Shown here: positions 26,250 to 34,617 of the stretch, one piece after another | Layout: each line of letters starts with the position of its first letter | How positions within the stretch are numbered: the stretch's first letter is position 1 | NCBI RefSeq assembly: GCF_052076145.1 | Contig: NZ_CP197246.1 | Span: forward strand, 1,116,001-1,180,000 | Direction: 5' to 3' | Source: Kitasatospora sp052076145 | Lineage (GTDB): Bacteria; Actinomycetota; Actinomycetes; Streptomycetales; Streptomycetaceae | DNA: 64,000 nucleotides | Translations under genes and position numbers: made by a program | Notes under the pieces: model-generated | The model's database searches: none | Told to the model about the DNA's origin: nothing | Seen by the model: the letters and a program-made list of their open reading frames with translations, nothing else

Positions 26250-27875
26250 ATGTCAGCCGAAGCAGCAGCCGAGACCCGGCCTGCCGAGCAGCCGAGCGGC
26301 GCGGGCAAGACCGCAGACACCAGCGCGGGCAGCGGCGCCCAGACCTGGACACTCACCCTGGTCTGCGCCGCGATGTTCATGCTGATGCTGGACGTGACGG
26401 TGGTCAACGTCGCGCTCCCGCATCTGCGGACCTCGCTGGGGGCGGACTTCTCCGACCTGCAGTGGGTGATCGACTCCTACACCCTCACCCTCGCGGCCTT
26501 CCTGCTGACCGGCGGCACGCTCGCCGACCGGCTGGGCCGCAAGCGGGTGTTCAACACCGGCCTGGCGATCTTCACGCTCTCCTCGCTGGTCGCCGGCCTG
26601 GCGCAGAACGTGCTGGAGCTCAACCTGGCGCGCGGCGCCCAGGGCGTGGGCGCCGCTGTGCTGTTCTCGGTCGGGCCCGCCCTGATCGCGGGTGAGTTCC
26701 AGGGCAAGGACCGGGGCAAGGCCTTCGGCGTGTTCGGCGGCATCGCCGGGCTGGCGCTCGCCTTCGGCCCGCTGGTCGGCGGCTTCCTCACCGACTCGCT
26801 GAGCTGGCGCTGGATCTTCCTGGTCAACGTCCCGATCGGCGCGGTGGCGCTCTTCGTCGGCGCGGCGAAGCTGCGGGAGTCGAGCAACCCGCAGAGCCAC
26901 CGGGCGGACTGGGCGGGCATGGTGACGTTCGGCCTCGCGCTGGCGCTGCTGGTGCTGGGCTTCCTGCGCGGTGAGTCCTCCGGCTGGGGCAGTGCCCCGA
27001 TCGTGGCGGCCTTCGTCGGCGGCGTCGTGCTGCTCGGCGTCTTCGTCGTGGTCGAGCGGCGCCGTGCGGCGGCGGCGATGCTGGATCTCTCACTGCTGCG
27101 CATCCCCACCTTCGCGGGCATCTGCCTGGCCACGCTGCTCTCCAACGCGACCAGCCTGGCGGCGGTCTTCCTCCAGATCAGCTACGTGCAGAACGTGCTG
27201 GGCTACTCGCCCTGGGAGACCGGCCTGCGGTTCATGCCGATGATGCTGACGCTCTTCGTGGTGGCCGCGCTCACCGGCGGTCTGCTGCACAGTGTGCCGC
27301 CGGGCGTGCTGGTGGGTCTGTCGATCGCGTTCATCGCGGGCGGGATGGGCCTGGTCACGCTGGTGGAGCCGGGGAGCGACTGGACGGCCCTGCTGCCCAG
27401 CATGATCGTCACCGGTATCGGCATGGGCCTGTTCAACCCGCCCCGGGCGGCCGTGACGATCGGTGTCGTGCCGCCGGAGAAGGCCGGGATGGCCTCGGGC
27501 ATGGGCGAGACCTTCCAGCAGGTCGGTGTCGCCATCGGCATCGCGGGCTTCGGTGCGCTCTTCCACCACCAGGTGGTCGACTCCTTCGTGCACTCGACGG
27601 CTGGCGCCCAGGCGGGTACGGCAGCCGACGGCCTCGGCAAGCTCGCTGCCACGCAGGGGAGTTCGGGTGCGGCGCAGGCGGCCCCCGCCGGTCTCGGCGA
27701 CGTGGTCGCGGCGGCCGCCCGGTCGGCCTTCGTGCACGGGCTGACGAACGTGATGGCGATCTGCGCGGTGGTCGCCGCCGTGGGCGCGCTGATCGCCTTC
27801 GTCTTCATCCGCACCCGCGACCTGCACGCGAGTGCCCAGGCCGCCCCCGAGCAGGAGACCGCATCGGCCCAGTAG
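26250..27875 (+). CDS. MFS exporter, DHA2 (14-TM, EmrB/QacA) family
   Basis: Start placed at ATG 26250 because GAGGAG lies 9 bases before it; an alternative GTG 26193 overlaps the PKS stop. 541 aa with 14 hydrophobic helices, TM1 motif MLMLDVTVVNVALP (DHA2 signature D1), LADRLGRKRVF (motif A) and GPLVGGFL (antiporter motif C). It exports small molecules in exchange for protons. Within the operon it is the obvious candidate for export of, or self-resistance to, the NRPS-PKS product. It lies 53 bp after the PKS gene and 49 bp before the thioesterase gene. Confidence 0.93.
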   Translation: MSAEAAAETRPAEQPSGAGKTADTSAGSGAQTWTLTLVCAAMFMLMLDVTVVNVALPHLRTSLGADFSDLQWVIDSYTLTLAAFLLTGGTLADRLGRKRVFNTGLAIFTLSSLVAGLAQNVLELNLARGAQGVGAAVLFSVGPALIAGEFQGKDRGKAFGVFGGIAGLALAFGPLVGGFLTDSLSWRWIFLVNVPIGAVALFVGAAKLRESSNPQSHRADWAGMVTFGLALALLVLGFLRGESSGWGSAPIVAAFVGGVVLLGVFVVVERRRAAAAMLDLSLLRIPTFAGICLATLLSNATSLAAVFLQISYVQNVLGYSPWETGLRFMPMMLTLFVVAALTGGLLHSVPPGVLVGLSIAFIAGGMGLVTLVEPGSDWTALLPSMIVTGIGMGLFNPPRAAVTIGVVPPEKAGMASGMGETFQQVGVAIGIAGFGALFHHQVVDSFVHSTAGAQAGTAADGLGKLAATQGSSGAAQAAPAGLGDVVAAAARSAFVHGLTNVMAICAVVAAVGALIAFVFIRTRDLHASAQAAPEQETASAQ

Positions 27876-27924
27876 CAGGGCCCTCCGGCAACAGGCACGA
27901 CGGACAAGGACGAGACGGACGACC

Positions 27925-28749
27925 ATGGCCCAGCTGAAGACCGGACCGACCCGCCGCCGTGCCATGGTGCGGGGCACGGTGACGTGCCCGAGGCCGGTGC
28001 CGGGCGCCGCACTCAGGCTGTTCCTGTTCCACCACGCGGGAGGCTCCCACCTGCTCTTCCGGGACTGGGAGTGGGAGTTCCCCGCTGACTGGGAGGTGTG
28101 CCTGGTCGACGCCCCCGGTCGGGCCCAACTCGTCGGCGAGCAGCCGATCGACAGCAGCGGCGAGCTGGTCGACTACCTGCACCACGACCTGCTGCCGTGG
28201 CTGGACCGCCCGTTCGCGTTCTTCGGCCACAGCATGGGCGCGCTGCTCTCGTACGAGCTGACCCGGCGGCTGGCCGACACGGCGGGGCCCGAGCCGGTCT
28301 GGCTCGGGCTCTCCGCCTGCGGTCTGCCGGACGAGTCGGACCGGCTGGGCCAGCCGGTGCGCGAGCCCCGGCACGAGCTCTCGGACGAGGACCTCCGCGC
28401 CTGGCTGCGGGCGGTCGGCGGCACCCCCGCCGAGCTGCTCGAGAACGCGAGCCTCTGGCGGATGTTCGGCCCGATCTTCCGCAGCGACTTCAAGCTGGTC
28501 GACACCTGGCGGCCCGACCGCTCGGGGCCGCCGCTGCGGGTCCCGCTCTCCGTCTTCGGCGGCGACCGGGACCAGGTGGTCGGCCCCGAGCGGCTGGCCG
28601 ACTGGGCGGTGGAGGCGCGGCAGTACCTCGGCCTGCACCTCTACGACGGCGACCACTTCTACCTGCGCCGCCACCGCGCCGCGGTGGCCCGGCAGATCGC
28701 CGCCTCCACCGAGCTGGCCCGGCACCTCCCGCTGGGTGTCCCGTCGTGA
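27925..28749 (+). CDS. Type II thioesterase (274 aa)
   Basis: ATG 27925 chosen (upstream extension is low complexity). Alpha/beta-hydrolase of the external editing thioesterase class: LFLFHHAGGS oxyanion-hole segment, nucleophile elbow GHSMG, acid in GGDRDQVV and His in DGDHFYL. It removes misprimed or stalled acyl groups from carrier domains. Because the NRPS already ends with a reductase, this enzyme is more likely an editor than the releasing enzyme, though hydrolysis of a stalled chain cannot be excluded. The stop overlaps the GTG of the next gene (GTGA), so the two are translationally coupled. Confidence 0.92.
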   Translation: MAQLKTGPTRRRAMVRGTVTCPRPVPGAALRLFLFHHAGGSHLLFRDWEWEFPADWEVCLVDAPGRAQLVGEQPIDSSGELVDYLHHDLLPWLDRPFAFFGHSMGALLSYELTRRLADTAGPEPVWLGLSACGLPDESDRLGQPVREPRHELSDEDLRAWLRAVGGTPAELLENASLWRMFGPIFRSDFKLVDTWRPDRSGPPLRVPLSVFGGDRDQVVGPERLADWAVEARQYLGLHLYDGDHFYLRRHRAAVARQIAASTELARHLPLGVPS

Positions 28750-29657
28750 CGGCCCCCGCCCCGGAGGTGTTACCCGCCCCCGGCCCCGACCAGCTGCCGC
28801 CGCCGCTCGACGTCGCTGTCTGGGCGCTGCCCATCGGCCCGACGCCCGAGCCGGCCGACATCGCACTGCTCGCCCCCGACGAGCGGGCCCGGATGGCCCG
28901 GTACGTCCGGCCCGAGGACGCGGCGCGGTTCGCCGCCGGGCGAGCGGCGACCCGGCGGGTGCTCGCCCGGCATCTCGGGGTGCCGCCCGGGGTGATCGAG
29001 TTGGGACATCAGGTGTGCCCCGGCTGCGGGAGCCCCGAGCACGGCCCGCCCCGGGTCGCGTCGCCGCAGACCTCACTGAGCTTCAGCTTCTCGGGCGCCG
29101 CCCGGCACGCCCTGATCGCCGTCGCCCCGGGCGGCCCGGTCGGGGTCGACATCGAGACCGTCCGGCCGGCCGATCTCGCCACGCTCGCCCGGCACTACCT
29201 CTCCCCCGCCGAGGCCGCCCATCTCGAACACCTGCCGCCCGGTGAACAGTTGACCGCCTTCTACCGCATCTGGGTGCGCAAGGAGGCGGTGACGAAGGCG
29301 AGCGGCGTCGGCATCGTGACCGATCTGCGGGCGGTCTGCGTCTCGCCCGGCTCGGCCGGGCCCGTCACCGTCCGGCACACCGTCGGCGACGGCCCGGACA
29401 CCTGGACGGTCACCGATCTCCCGGTCGAGCCGGGCGTCGCCGCAGCCGTGGCCCGCCCGGCCGTCGGACGGCTGCGCCCGGACGGCACGCCGAACAGCAC
29501 GCCGTACAGCACGCCGCACCCCGCCGCGGCTGCCCTCGCGGGGGAATTCCAGCCCCCATGGCGGCTGTTCGGCACACCGGGGAGGGAGTTCCTGCTCCTC
29601 CACCCCACCTGTCCCAGCACCGACCCCGGAGGTACCGATGCCGCAGCCCGACGCTGA
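28746..29657 (+). CDS. Sfp-type 4'-phosphopantetheinyl transferase (303 aa)
   Basis: GTG 28746 overlaps the thioesterase stop by 4 bp. Diagnostic motifs: PVGVDIETVRP (Mg-binding Asp/Glu) and WVRKEAVTKASGVG (the WxxKEAxxK motif), with an N-terminal FAAGRAATRRVLA region binding CoA. It moves phosphopantetheine from CoA to Ser of the carrier domains; here the substrates are expected to be the two NRPS T domains and the two ACPs. The C-terminal ~60 residues form a low-complexity tail longer than usual. The 3' end overlaps the following FMN reductase gene by 20 bp. Confidence 0.93.
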   Translation: MTAPAPEVLPAPGPDQLPPPLDVAVWALPIGPTPEPADIALLAPDERARMARYVRPEDAARFAAGRAATRRVLARHLGVPPGVIELGHQVCPGCGSPEHGPPRVASPQTSLSFSFSGAARHALIAVAPGGPVGVDIETVRPADLATLARHYLSPAEAAHLEHLPPGEQLTAFYRIWVRKEAVTKASGVGIVTDLRAVCVSPGSAGPVTVRHTVGDGPDTWTVTDLPVEPGVAAAVARPAVGRLRPDGTPNSTPYSTPHPAAAALAGEFQPPWRLFGTPGREFLLLHPTCPSTDPGGTDAAARR

Positions 29658-30213
29658 CACCACTCCCCGCCGTTTCCTCGCCATCTGCGGCAGCCTGCGG
29701 GCCAAGTCCCTGAACAAGGCCGTCGCCCGGACGGCCGTCGCGCTCTGCGAGGCGCCCGACTCGGTGACCCTCTACGAGGGGCTCGGCCTGCTGCCGTTCT
29801 TCAACCAGGACGTCGAGCAGTCCGCCCCGCCGGAGTCGGTGCTGGAGCTGCGGCGGCAGATCGAGGAGTCGGACGGCGTACTGATCGTCAGCCCCGAGTA
29901 CGCGCACGGCACTTCTGGCGTGCTGAAGAACGGCCTGGAGTGGATCGTCGGCGGCGGTGAGCTCACCGACAAGCCCACCGCGATCGTCACGGCCTCCCCC
30001 GGCATCACCGGCGGCGACCGCGCCCAGGCCTGGCTCAAGGAGACCCTGGAGGTGATGGGCGCCCGCATCCTCCCGGAGTCGATGCCGATCCCGGTCGCCG
30101 GCCCCAAGATCACCGACGGCCTGGTCACCGACCCCGCGACCCTCGACGGCCTGCGCGCCGTCCTCGCCGCCCTGACCAAGGCCGCAGACGAGGCCGCCGC
30201 AGAGGCGGAGTAG
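29638..30213 (+). CDS. NAD(P)H-dependent FMN reductase (191 aa), flavodoxin-like fold
   Basis: The sequence has the signature of the NADPH-dependent FMN reductase family: ICGSLRAKSLNKAVA (FMN-phosphate loop), then PEYAHGTSGVLKNGLEW (isoalloxazine-binding loop), with ~190 residues as usual. Such enzymes reduce free FMN for partner monooxygenases. It is the last gene of the operon and overlaps the PPTase gene. The obvious partner is the luciferase-like monooxygenase domain inside the NRPS A2 domain, which would need external FMNH2. This pairing is inferred from context. Confidence 0.88.
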   Translation: MPQPDADTTPRRFLAICGSLRAKSLNKAVARTAVALCEAPDSVTLYEGLGLLPFFNQDVEQSAPPESVLELRRQIEESDGVLIVSPEYAHGTSGVLKNGLEWIVGGGELTDKPTAIVTASPGITGGDRAQAWLKETLEVMGARILPESMPIPVAGPKITDGLVTDPATLDGLRAVLAALTKAADEAAAEAE

Positions 30214-30220
30214 TCGCCGG

Positions 30221-30436
30221 TCAGGGGCGCCGGGCGGAGCGCCAGGTGGCGAACAGGCCCGCCCCGACACCGGTCACCGAGGTGAGACCGGTCGGCCCGG
30301 CGACGGTGAAAACCACCGTCGCCAGGATGATCAGCGCCACCAGACCGACCAGGTCGAGCCACCGATCGTGTCCGGGCGGCCGGACGGGTTCCGGCGGCGG
30401 GCAAGGGGTGTACGCGGTGGTCTCGTAGTCGTCCAT
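30221..30436 (-). CDS. Small membrane protein (71 aa)
   Basis: Start set at ATG 30436 because the longer upstream frame is Arg/Gly-rich shadow sequence. The protein has a proline-rich N-terminus (TPCPPPEPVRPPGHDR) and a hydrophobic segment LVGLVALIILATVVFTVAGPTG, with a possible second short helix, ending in Arg-rich WRSARRP. One or two membrane segments; no family recognised. It converges on the FMN reductase gene, leaving only 7 bp between the two stops. Confidence 0.6.
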   Translation of the reverse strand: MDDYETTAYTPCPPPEPVRPPGHDRWLDLVGLVALIILATVVFTVAGPTGLTSVTGVGAGLFATWRSARRP

Positions 30437-30568
30437 GCCACCAAGTGCAGCACCGCTCCGACCTGCTCGGAAGGATCTGCGGACGGACCCGTACCGACCC
30501 GGCCGAGAGCGGCCGTTGCCGGATGCCGCCACTGTCCGGGCGCACCCGGTGGCGTCCGGCACTGTCCG

Positions 30569-30600
30569 GCGACCGGTCCCGCGACCGGTCCCGCGACCGG
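30569..30600 (+). repeat. Short tandem repeat, 12-bp unit x 2.7
   Basis: The unit GCGACCGGTCCC starts at 30569, 30581 and (partial) 30593, in the leader of the HTH/coiled-coil gene. Each unit contains the palindrome GACCGGTC, so it could also be a multimeric protein-binding site. Confidence 0.7.
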
Positions 30601-30693
30601 CGCAGCATCGTGGCTCGGCGACATTCCCGAAGCCCGTCCGGGCTGCCGGCCCACGGCCTACGGTGTATCTCACACATCGTCAGAGGAGCGCCG

Positions 30694-31596
30694 ATGGCCG
30701 ACCTGCCCACGGAAGCAGCTCGCAGCCTGCCAGAGGACTACCCCACGGCACGCATCGCTTTCGCCCAGGAGCTGACCGGCCTGTGGAACGGCTGCGGCAG
30801 GCCCACCCTCCGGGGCGACATCGCCAAGGAGACGGGTCTGGCGGCCTCCGTGATCAGCGATGCCATCAGCGGGAAGTACCTGCCGAAGCGGGACAACCTG
30901 CTCGCCATCGTCCGGGCCCTCTACGAACACGAGACCGGTCAGCCACTGGACGACACGGACGAGCGGCTCAGGCGTTGGCGCTCACGCTGGGAGGAGGTCT
31001 CCCGGCTGCAGATCGAGTACCGGCGAACGTACGGCAGCCTCCGGCAGCCCCCGCCGCGTGTCCGGCCCCCGGCCCGCGACGCCCGTGCACTGCCGTCCTC
31101 CGCCACCCTCCTCGAACTCGAGGCTGCAAAGGGGGAGGTGCAGGAGCAGCTGTCCGAGATCGGTGACCAGGAGACGGCGACCAGCCACGAACTCCTGGCC
31201 GCCATCGCGGTCCGCGACGGGGTCAAGGACGCGATCGACCGCCTGGCGCAGCAGCTCGCCCAGGAGCGCAGCGACAAGGACAGGCTGCGCCGCGAGATCA
31301 CCGCGCTGGAGCAGGAGCGGAACGATCTCAACCAGCGGATCTTCCACCTGAACCAGGAGCTGCTCCTGATGCGGGAGGAGAAGCTCGGCCTGACCCAGGA
31401 GGAGAGCACGCTGAACGACAGGCGCGCCGAGCTCTACTTCGCCTGGGCCCGCTCGGAGGAGAACGCGGCCACGGTCAGACAGCTGAACGATCGGATTCAG
31501 CTCCTCACAGCGCAGATCGCCGACAGCGAGCGCAGGCGCCTGGCCGCGGATCAGCTCATCAGAACCCTGCTGCCGCCCCGACCCGGCGGCCGGTAG
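30694..31596 (+). CDS. HTH (XRE-like) protein with long C-terminal coiled coil (300 aa)
   Basis: ATG 30694 follows AGAGGAGCG and is preferred to longer in-frame starts. Residues ~15-80 look like an XRE helix-turn-helix (LRGDIAKETGLAASVISDAISGKYLPKRDNLLAIVRAL). From ~140 on, heptad-rich sequence (LELEAAKGEVQEQL, LAQQLAQERSDKDRLRREI, LEQERNDLNQRIFHL) predicts a long coiled coil to the end. Similar HTH-plus-coiled-coil proteins are common in streptomycetes and mostly uncharacterised. Likely a dimeric DNA-binding or nucleoid-associated regulator. A repeated 12-bp palindrome-containing unit sits in its leader. Confidence 0.75.
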   Translation: MADLPTEAARSLPEDYPTARIAFAQELTGLWNGCGRPTLRGDIAKETGLAASVISDAISGKYLPKRDNLLAIVRALYEHETGQPLDDTDERLRRWRSRWEEVSRLQIEYRRTYGSLRQPPPRVRPPARDARALPSSATLLELEAAKGEVQEQLSEIGDQETATSHELLAAIAVRDGVKDAIDRLAQQLAQERSDKDRLRREITALEQERNDLNQRIFHLNQELLLMREEKLGLTQEESTLNDRRAELYFAWARSEENAATVRQLNDRIQLLTAQIADSERRRLAADQLIRTLLPPRPGGR

Positions 31597-31605
31597 GGTC
31601 TTCGG

Positions 31606-32091
31606 ATGAACTCAGGATTCCGCCTGGTGGAGATCACCACCGACAACATCGAGGCCGCCCTCGAACTCTCCGTACGTCCCGACCAGGAGGGCCTGGTGCA
31701 CCCGGTCGGGCACTCGCTCGGGCTGGCGTACGCGTTCGGGGAGACGGCCTGGCCCCGGCTGGTCATGGACGGCGAGGAGATCGTCGGCTTCGTGATGGCG
31801 TTCATCGGGGTGCCCTTCGAGGCCGACCCGCCCGGGGTCTCCCGGGCCGGGCTGTGGCGGCTGAACGTCGGGGCCGAGCACCAGGGGCGCGGGGTCGGCC
31901 GGTTCGCGGTCGAGCAGGTCGCCGAGGAGCTGCGCCGACGCGGCTGGGAGCGGCTCACCACCTCCTGGCACGTCGCCGACAACGGCCCGGAGCCGTTCTA
32001 CCGCCGACTCGGCTTCCGGCCGACCGGCGAGATGACCGGCGACGAGGTCGTCGGGGAGCTGGATCTGCTCGGGGCGCCGGACCTGCAATAA
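31606..32091 (+). CDS. GNAT-family N-acetyltransferase (161 aa)
   Basis: Begins at ATG 31606, 9 bp after the preceding stop. Compact GNAT fold with the acetyl-CoA loop (GAEHQGRGVGRFAVEQV, i.e. QxxGxG/A) near residue 90 and a C-terminal FYRRLGFRPTGEM strand-turn. Similar to small PaiA/diamine acetyltransferase-like proteins. The amine or aminoglycoside-like substrate is unknown. Its stop codon lies inside a 13-bp tandem repeat. Confidence 0.85.
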   Translation: MNSGFRLVEITTDNIEAALELSVRPDQEGLVHPVGHSLGLAYAFGETAWPRLVMDGEEIVGFVMAFIGVPFEADPPGVSRAGLWRLNVGAEHQGRGVGRFAVEQVAEELRRRGWERLTTSWHVADNGPEPFYRRLGFRPTGEMTGDEVVGELDLLGAPDLQ

Positions 32092-32122
32092 CCCGGTGCA
32101 ATAACCCGATGCAATAACCCGG
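32084..32122 (+). repeat. 13-bp tandem repeat x 3 spanning a stop codon
   Basis: Three copies of TGCAATAACCCGG (the second ends in A). The first includes the TAA stop of the GNAT gene (32089-32091). Copy-number change here would alter only the 3' untranslated region. Confidence 0.95.
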
Positions 32123-32157
32123 TGCGGCCCGGGGAGCGCTCGGCTAATCTCCGGGCC

Positions 32158-32679
32158 ATGAACTGGCTCCCTGCTGACTTCGTCCACCCCGTCCGTGTCG
32201 CCGTCGGCGACGGTCACCACCTGCGCCCGATCTCGGGGGCCGACACCGAGCTCGACTACCCGGCGGTGATGGGGTCGCGGGAGCGGCTCTGGTCCATCTA
32301 CGGCGAGGCCTGGGGCTGGCCGCCGGCCAGCATGACGTACCAGCAGGACTACGACGACCTGGTGCGGCACGCGGACGAGATCGAGGCCCACAAGTCCTTC
32401 AACTACGCGCTGTTCGACAACGCGGGCACCGAGCTGCTCGGCTGCGTCTACATCGACCCGCCGGAGAAGACCGGCTTCGACGCCGAGATCTCCTGGTGGG
32501 TGGTGGACGGGCAGGTCGGCACCGACCTGGAGCGCACCCTCGACGCGCTCGTCCCGCGCTGGCTGTCCGAGGAGTGGCCGTTCGAGCAGGCCGCCCTGAT
32601 CGGCCGTGAGATCAGCTGGCAGGACTGGTCGGCACTACCCGACCGTGCCCGGACCGGGGCCGGGGCCGGTCAGGCCTGA
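32158..32679 (+). CDS. GNAT-like acetyltransferase-fold protein (173 aa)
   Basis: ATG 32158, downstream of the 13-bp repeats. The sequence HHLRPISGADTELDYPAVM followed by FNYALFDNAGTELLGCVYIDPP and AEISWWVVD is typical of an actinobacterial GNAT-fold family that keeps the beta-strand pattern but has a weak acetyl-CoA signature (no clear QxxGxG). Substrate unknown. Its last 45 bases overlap the 3' end of the convergent membrane-protein gene, a 3'-to-3' overlap. Confidence 0.75.
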   Translation: MNWLPADFVHPVRVAVGDGHHLRPISGADTELDYPAVMGSRERLWSIYGEAWGWPPASMTYQQDYDDLVRHADEIEAHKSFNYALFDNAGTELLGCVYIDPPEKTGFDAEISWWVVDGQVGTDLERTLDALVPRWLSEEWPFEQAALIGREISWQDWSALPDRARTGAGAGQA

Positions 32680-33060
32680 GTCGCTCGGGCCCGGGGCGGG
32701 GCTGCCCGGCCCAGGGCCCACCGGCCCGGCGGGCTCCGGCGGCACAGGCACCGACGTCGGCACCGGCCTGACGGCGTCCGGCTCCCTCCGATGCATGGAG
32801 AGCGCCGTGTTCGACATCGACTTGATGCCGAAGTAGGCCGTGGTCATGGTGCCGATGGCCGTGAAAGCACTGGTCAGGACGGCGGCGATCTCGGTGCCGT
32901 TCGTGGTGTCGCCGCTCAGCCGGAGCCAGAAGACGCCCAGCACCGCAGCCACCGCGATCGCCACGTCACTGCCCAGCACCACCAACATTCCCGCCTTGGC
33001 ACGAGCCCGCTCCAGCTGGTCCGTACTTGTCACCGGGTCGTTGTTCTTCTCCGTCGGCAT
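32635..33060 (-). CDS. Small membrane protein with Pro/Gly-rich tail (141 aa)
   Basis: Two hydrophobic helices (MLVVLGSDVAIAVAAVLGVFWL, about 25-45, and LTSAFTAIGTMTTAYFGI, about 62-80) separated by a short polar loop, followed by a ~50-residue Pro/Gly/Val tail. Such two-helix proteins are frequent in streptomycetes with no known role. The tail overlaps the convergent GNAT gene. Confidence 0.75.
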   Translation of the reverse strand: MPTEKNNDPVTSTDQLERARAKAGMLVVLGSDVAIAVAAVLGVFWLRLSGDTTNGTEIAAVLTSAFTAIGTMTTAYFGIKSMSNTALSMHRREPDAVRPVPTSVPVPPEPAGPVGPGPGSPAPGPSDSGLTGPGPGPGTVG

Positions 33061-33174
33061 ACCTGCCCCCAGAGGCGCTCCGGACCACCGAATCGGGTCA
33101 CGGGATGGGTCACGGGTTCACATTCTCACCGTACGCCCGCCCCTCACCGCCCGCGCGTGGTCCGGAGCGGTGGC

Positions 33175-34356
33175 TCAGCGGTAGGCCGACTCGCCCGTGA
33201 TGGCCTCGCCCAGCACGAGGGTGTGGATCTCGGACGTGCCCTCGTAGGTGAGGACGGACTCCAGGTTGTTGGCGTGCCGCAACACCGGGTACTCGGTGGT
33301 GATGCCGTTCGCGCCGAGGATCGTCCGGGCCGAGCGGGCGATCTCCAGCGCCGTCCGGACGTTGTTGAGCTTGCCGAAGCTGATGTGCGCGGGGCGGCAC
33401 TGCCCGGCGTCCTTGAGGCGGCCGACCCGCAGGGCGACCAGGTAGGACTTCTCGACCTCCAGCATCATGTCGACCAGCTTGGCCTGCGTCAGCTGGAAGC
33501 CCGCGATCGGCCGGTCGAACTGGATGCGGGTCTTCGCGTAGTCCAACGCTGTGGTGTAGCAGTCGCGGGCGGCGCCGACGGTGCCCCAGAGGATGCCGTA
33601 CCGGGCCTCGCCGAGCGAGGAGAGCGGCCCGCGCAGACCCTCGACCCCCGGCAGCACGGCGTCGGCCGGCAGCACCACCTCGTCGAAGGCCAACTCGCTG
33701 GTGACGGAGGCCCGCAGGGAGAGCTTGCCGTGCACGTCACGCGCGGTCAGGCCGGGCGTACCGCGCGGCACCACGAAGCCCCGGACGCCGCCCTCGGTCT
33801 GCGCCCAGACCACCGCGACGTCGGAGATGCTGCCGTTGGTGATCCACATCTTGGTGCCGGAGAGCACCCAGTCGGTGCCCTTGCGGCGGGCCCTGGTCAG
33901 CATGTTGGCCGGGTCGGAGCCGAAATCCGGCTCGGTCAGCGCGAAGCAGCCGATCGCCCGCCCGGCGGCCAGCTCCGGCAGCCACTGCTGCTTCTGCTCC
34001 TCCGAGCCGTACGCGTGGATCGACCGCATCGCCAGCGAGCCCTGGACGGAGACGAAGCTGCGCAGCCCGGAGTCGGCGGCCTCCAGCTCCATGCAGGCCA
34101 CGCCGTAGGCGACGGCCGAGGAGCCGGTGCAGCCGTAGCCGTCGAGGTGCATCCCGAGCACGCCCAACGCGCCCAGCTCGGGGGCGAGTTCACGAGCCGG
34201 GAAGACGCCCTGCTCGAACCACTCGCCGACGTACGGCCGGATCCGCTCGTCGGCGAACTTCCGGACGGTGTCACGGATCAGCCGCTCCTCGTCGGTGAGC
34301 AGGTCACCGACGGCGAGCAGGTCGGCCGGGTCGAGGCGGGCAGGGGTGGTTGCCAT
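33175..34356 (-). CDS. Acyl-CoA dehydrogenase (glutaryl-CoA dehydrogenase-like), 393 aa
   Basis: Start at ATG 34356 with GAGGAG upstream. All-alpha/beta/alpha acyl-CoA dehydrogenase: FALTEPDFGSDPANM (FAD-binding), KMWITNG, and the C-terminal TYEGTSEIHTLVLG with the catalytic Glu. The overall pattern (YGCTGSSAVAYGVACMELEAADSGLRSF, RPIAGFQL) matches the glutaryl-CoA dehydrogenase branch, which oxidises and decarboxylates glutaryl-CoA in lysine and tryptophan breakdown. The true substrate is not proven. It is divergent from the second GH18 gene. Confidence 0.85.
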   Translation of the reverse strand: MATTPARLDPADLLAVGDLLTDEERLIRDTVRKFADERIRPYVGEWFEQGVFPARELAPELGALGVLGMHLDGYGCTGSSAVAYGVACMELEAADSGLRSFVSVQGSLAMRSIHAYGSEEQKQQWLPELAAGRAIGCFALTEPDFGSDPANMLTRARRKGTDWVLSGTKMWITNGSISDVAVVWAQTEGGVRGFVVPRGTPGLTARDVHGKLSLRASVTSELAFDEVVLPADAVLPGVEGLRGPLSSLGEARYGILWGTVGAARDCYTTALDYAKTRIQFDRPIAGFQLTQAKLVDMMLEVEKSYLVALRVGRLKDAGQCRPAHISFGKLNNVRTALEIARSARTILGANGITTEYPVLRHANNLESVLTYEGTSEIHTLVLGEAITGESAYR

Positions 34357-34543
34357 GGCGGGACTCCTCGGAACGGATGTGCGCGGAAGGGATCGCGCGG
34401 GCGGAGCGGCGGCCGGTGGGCCGCGGCGACGAGTATCGCGCACCGGGCCCCCGGCCGGGTACGAGACGCTGCCCACACCTCTTCGTGCCGGGGCTCTTGA
34501 CGCGGGCACGGCCAACTGGTTCTCTCTTCCGCATGTCCGCAGC

Positions 34544-34564
34544 AGTTAGGAAACTTTCCTAACG
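34544..34564 (+). promoter_or_regulatory. CsnR-type palindromic operator upstream of GH18 gene
   Basis: A 21-bp palindrome with core TTAGGAAACTTTCCTAA. It matches the CsnR box described for chitosanase genes of streptomycetes (ROK-family repressor) at all but the first position. It lies 53 bp before the ATG of the GH18 gene and 187 bp from the divergent dehydrogenase. Confidence 0.8.
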
Positions 34565-34617
34565 TGGCGCCATGCACCACCCTCCGTACCCCCCAACTCC
34601 CCACGGACCGGTGAACC

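Noticed and set aside
20833..26352. 1839-codon minus-strand open frame opposite the PKS gene
   Set aside because: No recognisable motif; the plus strand codes for KS-CLF-KR-DH with all expected residues.
28098..28745. N-terminal extension of the PPTase frame
   Set aside because: It is the shadow of the thioesterase gene; the GTG at 28746 overlaps its stop and opens the PPTase domain.
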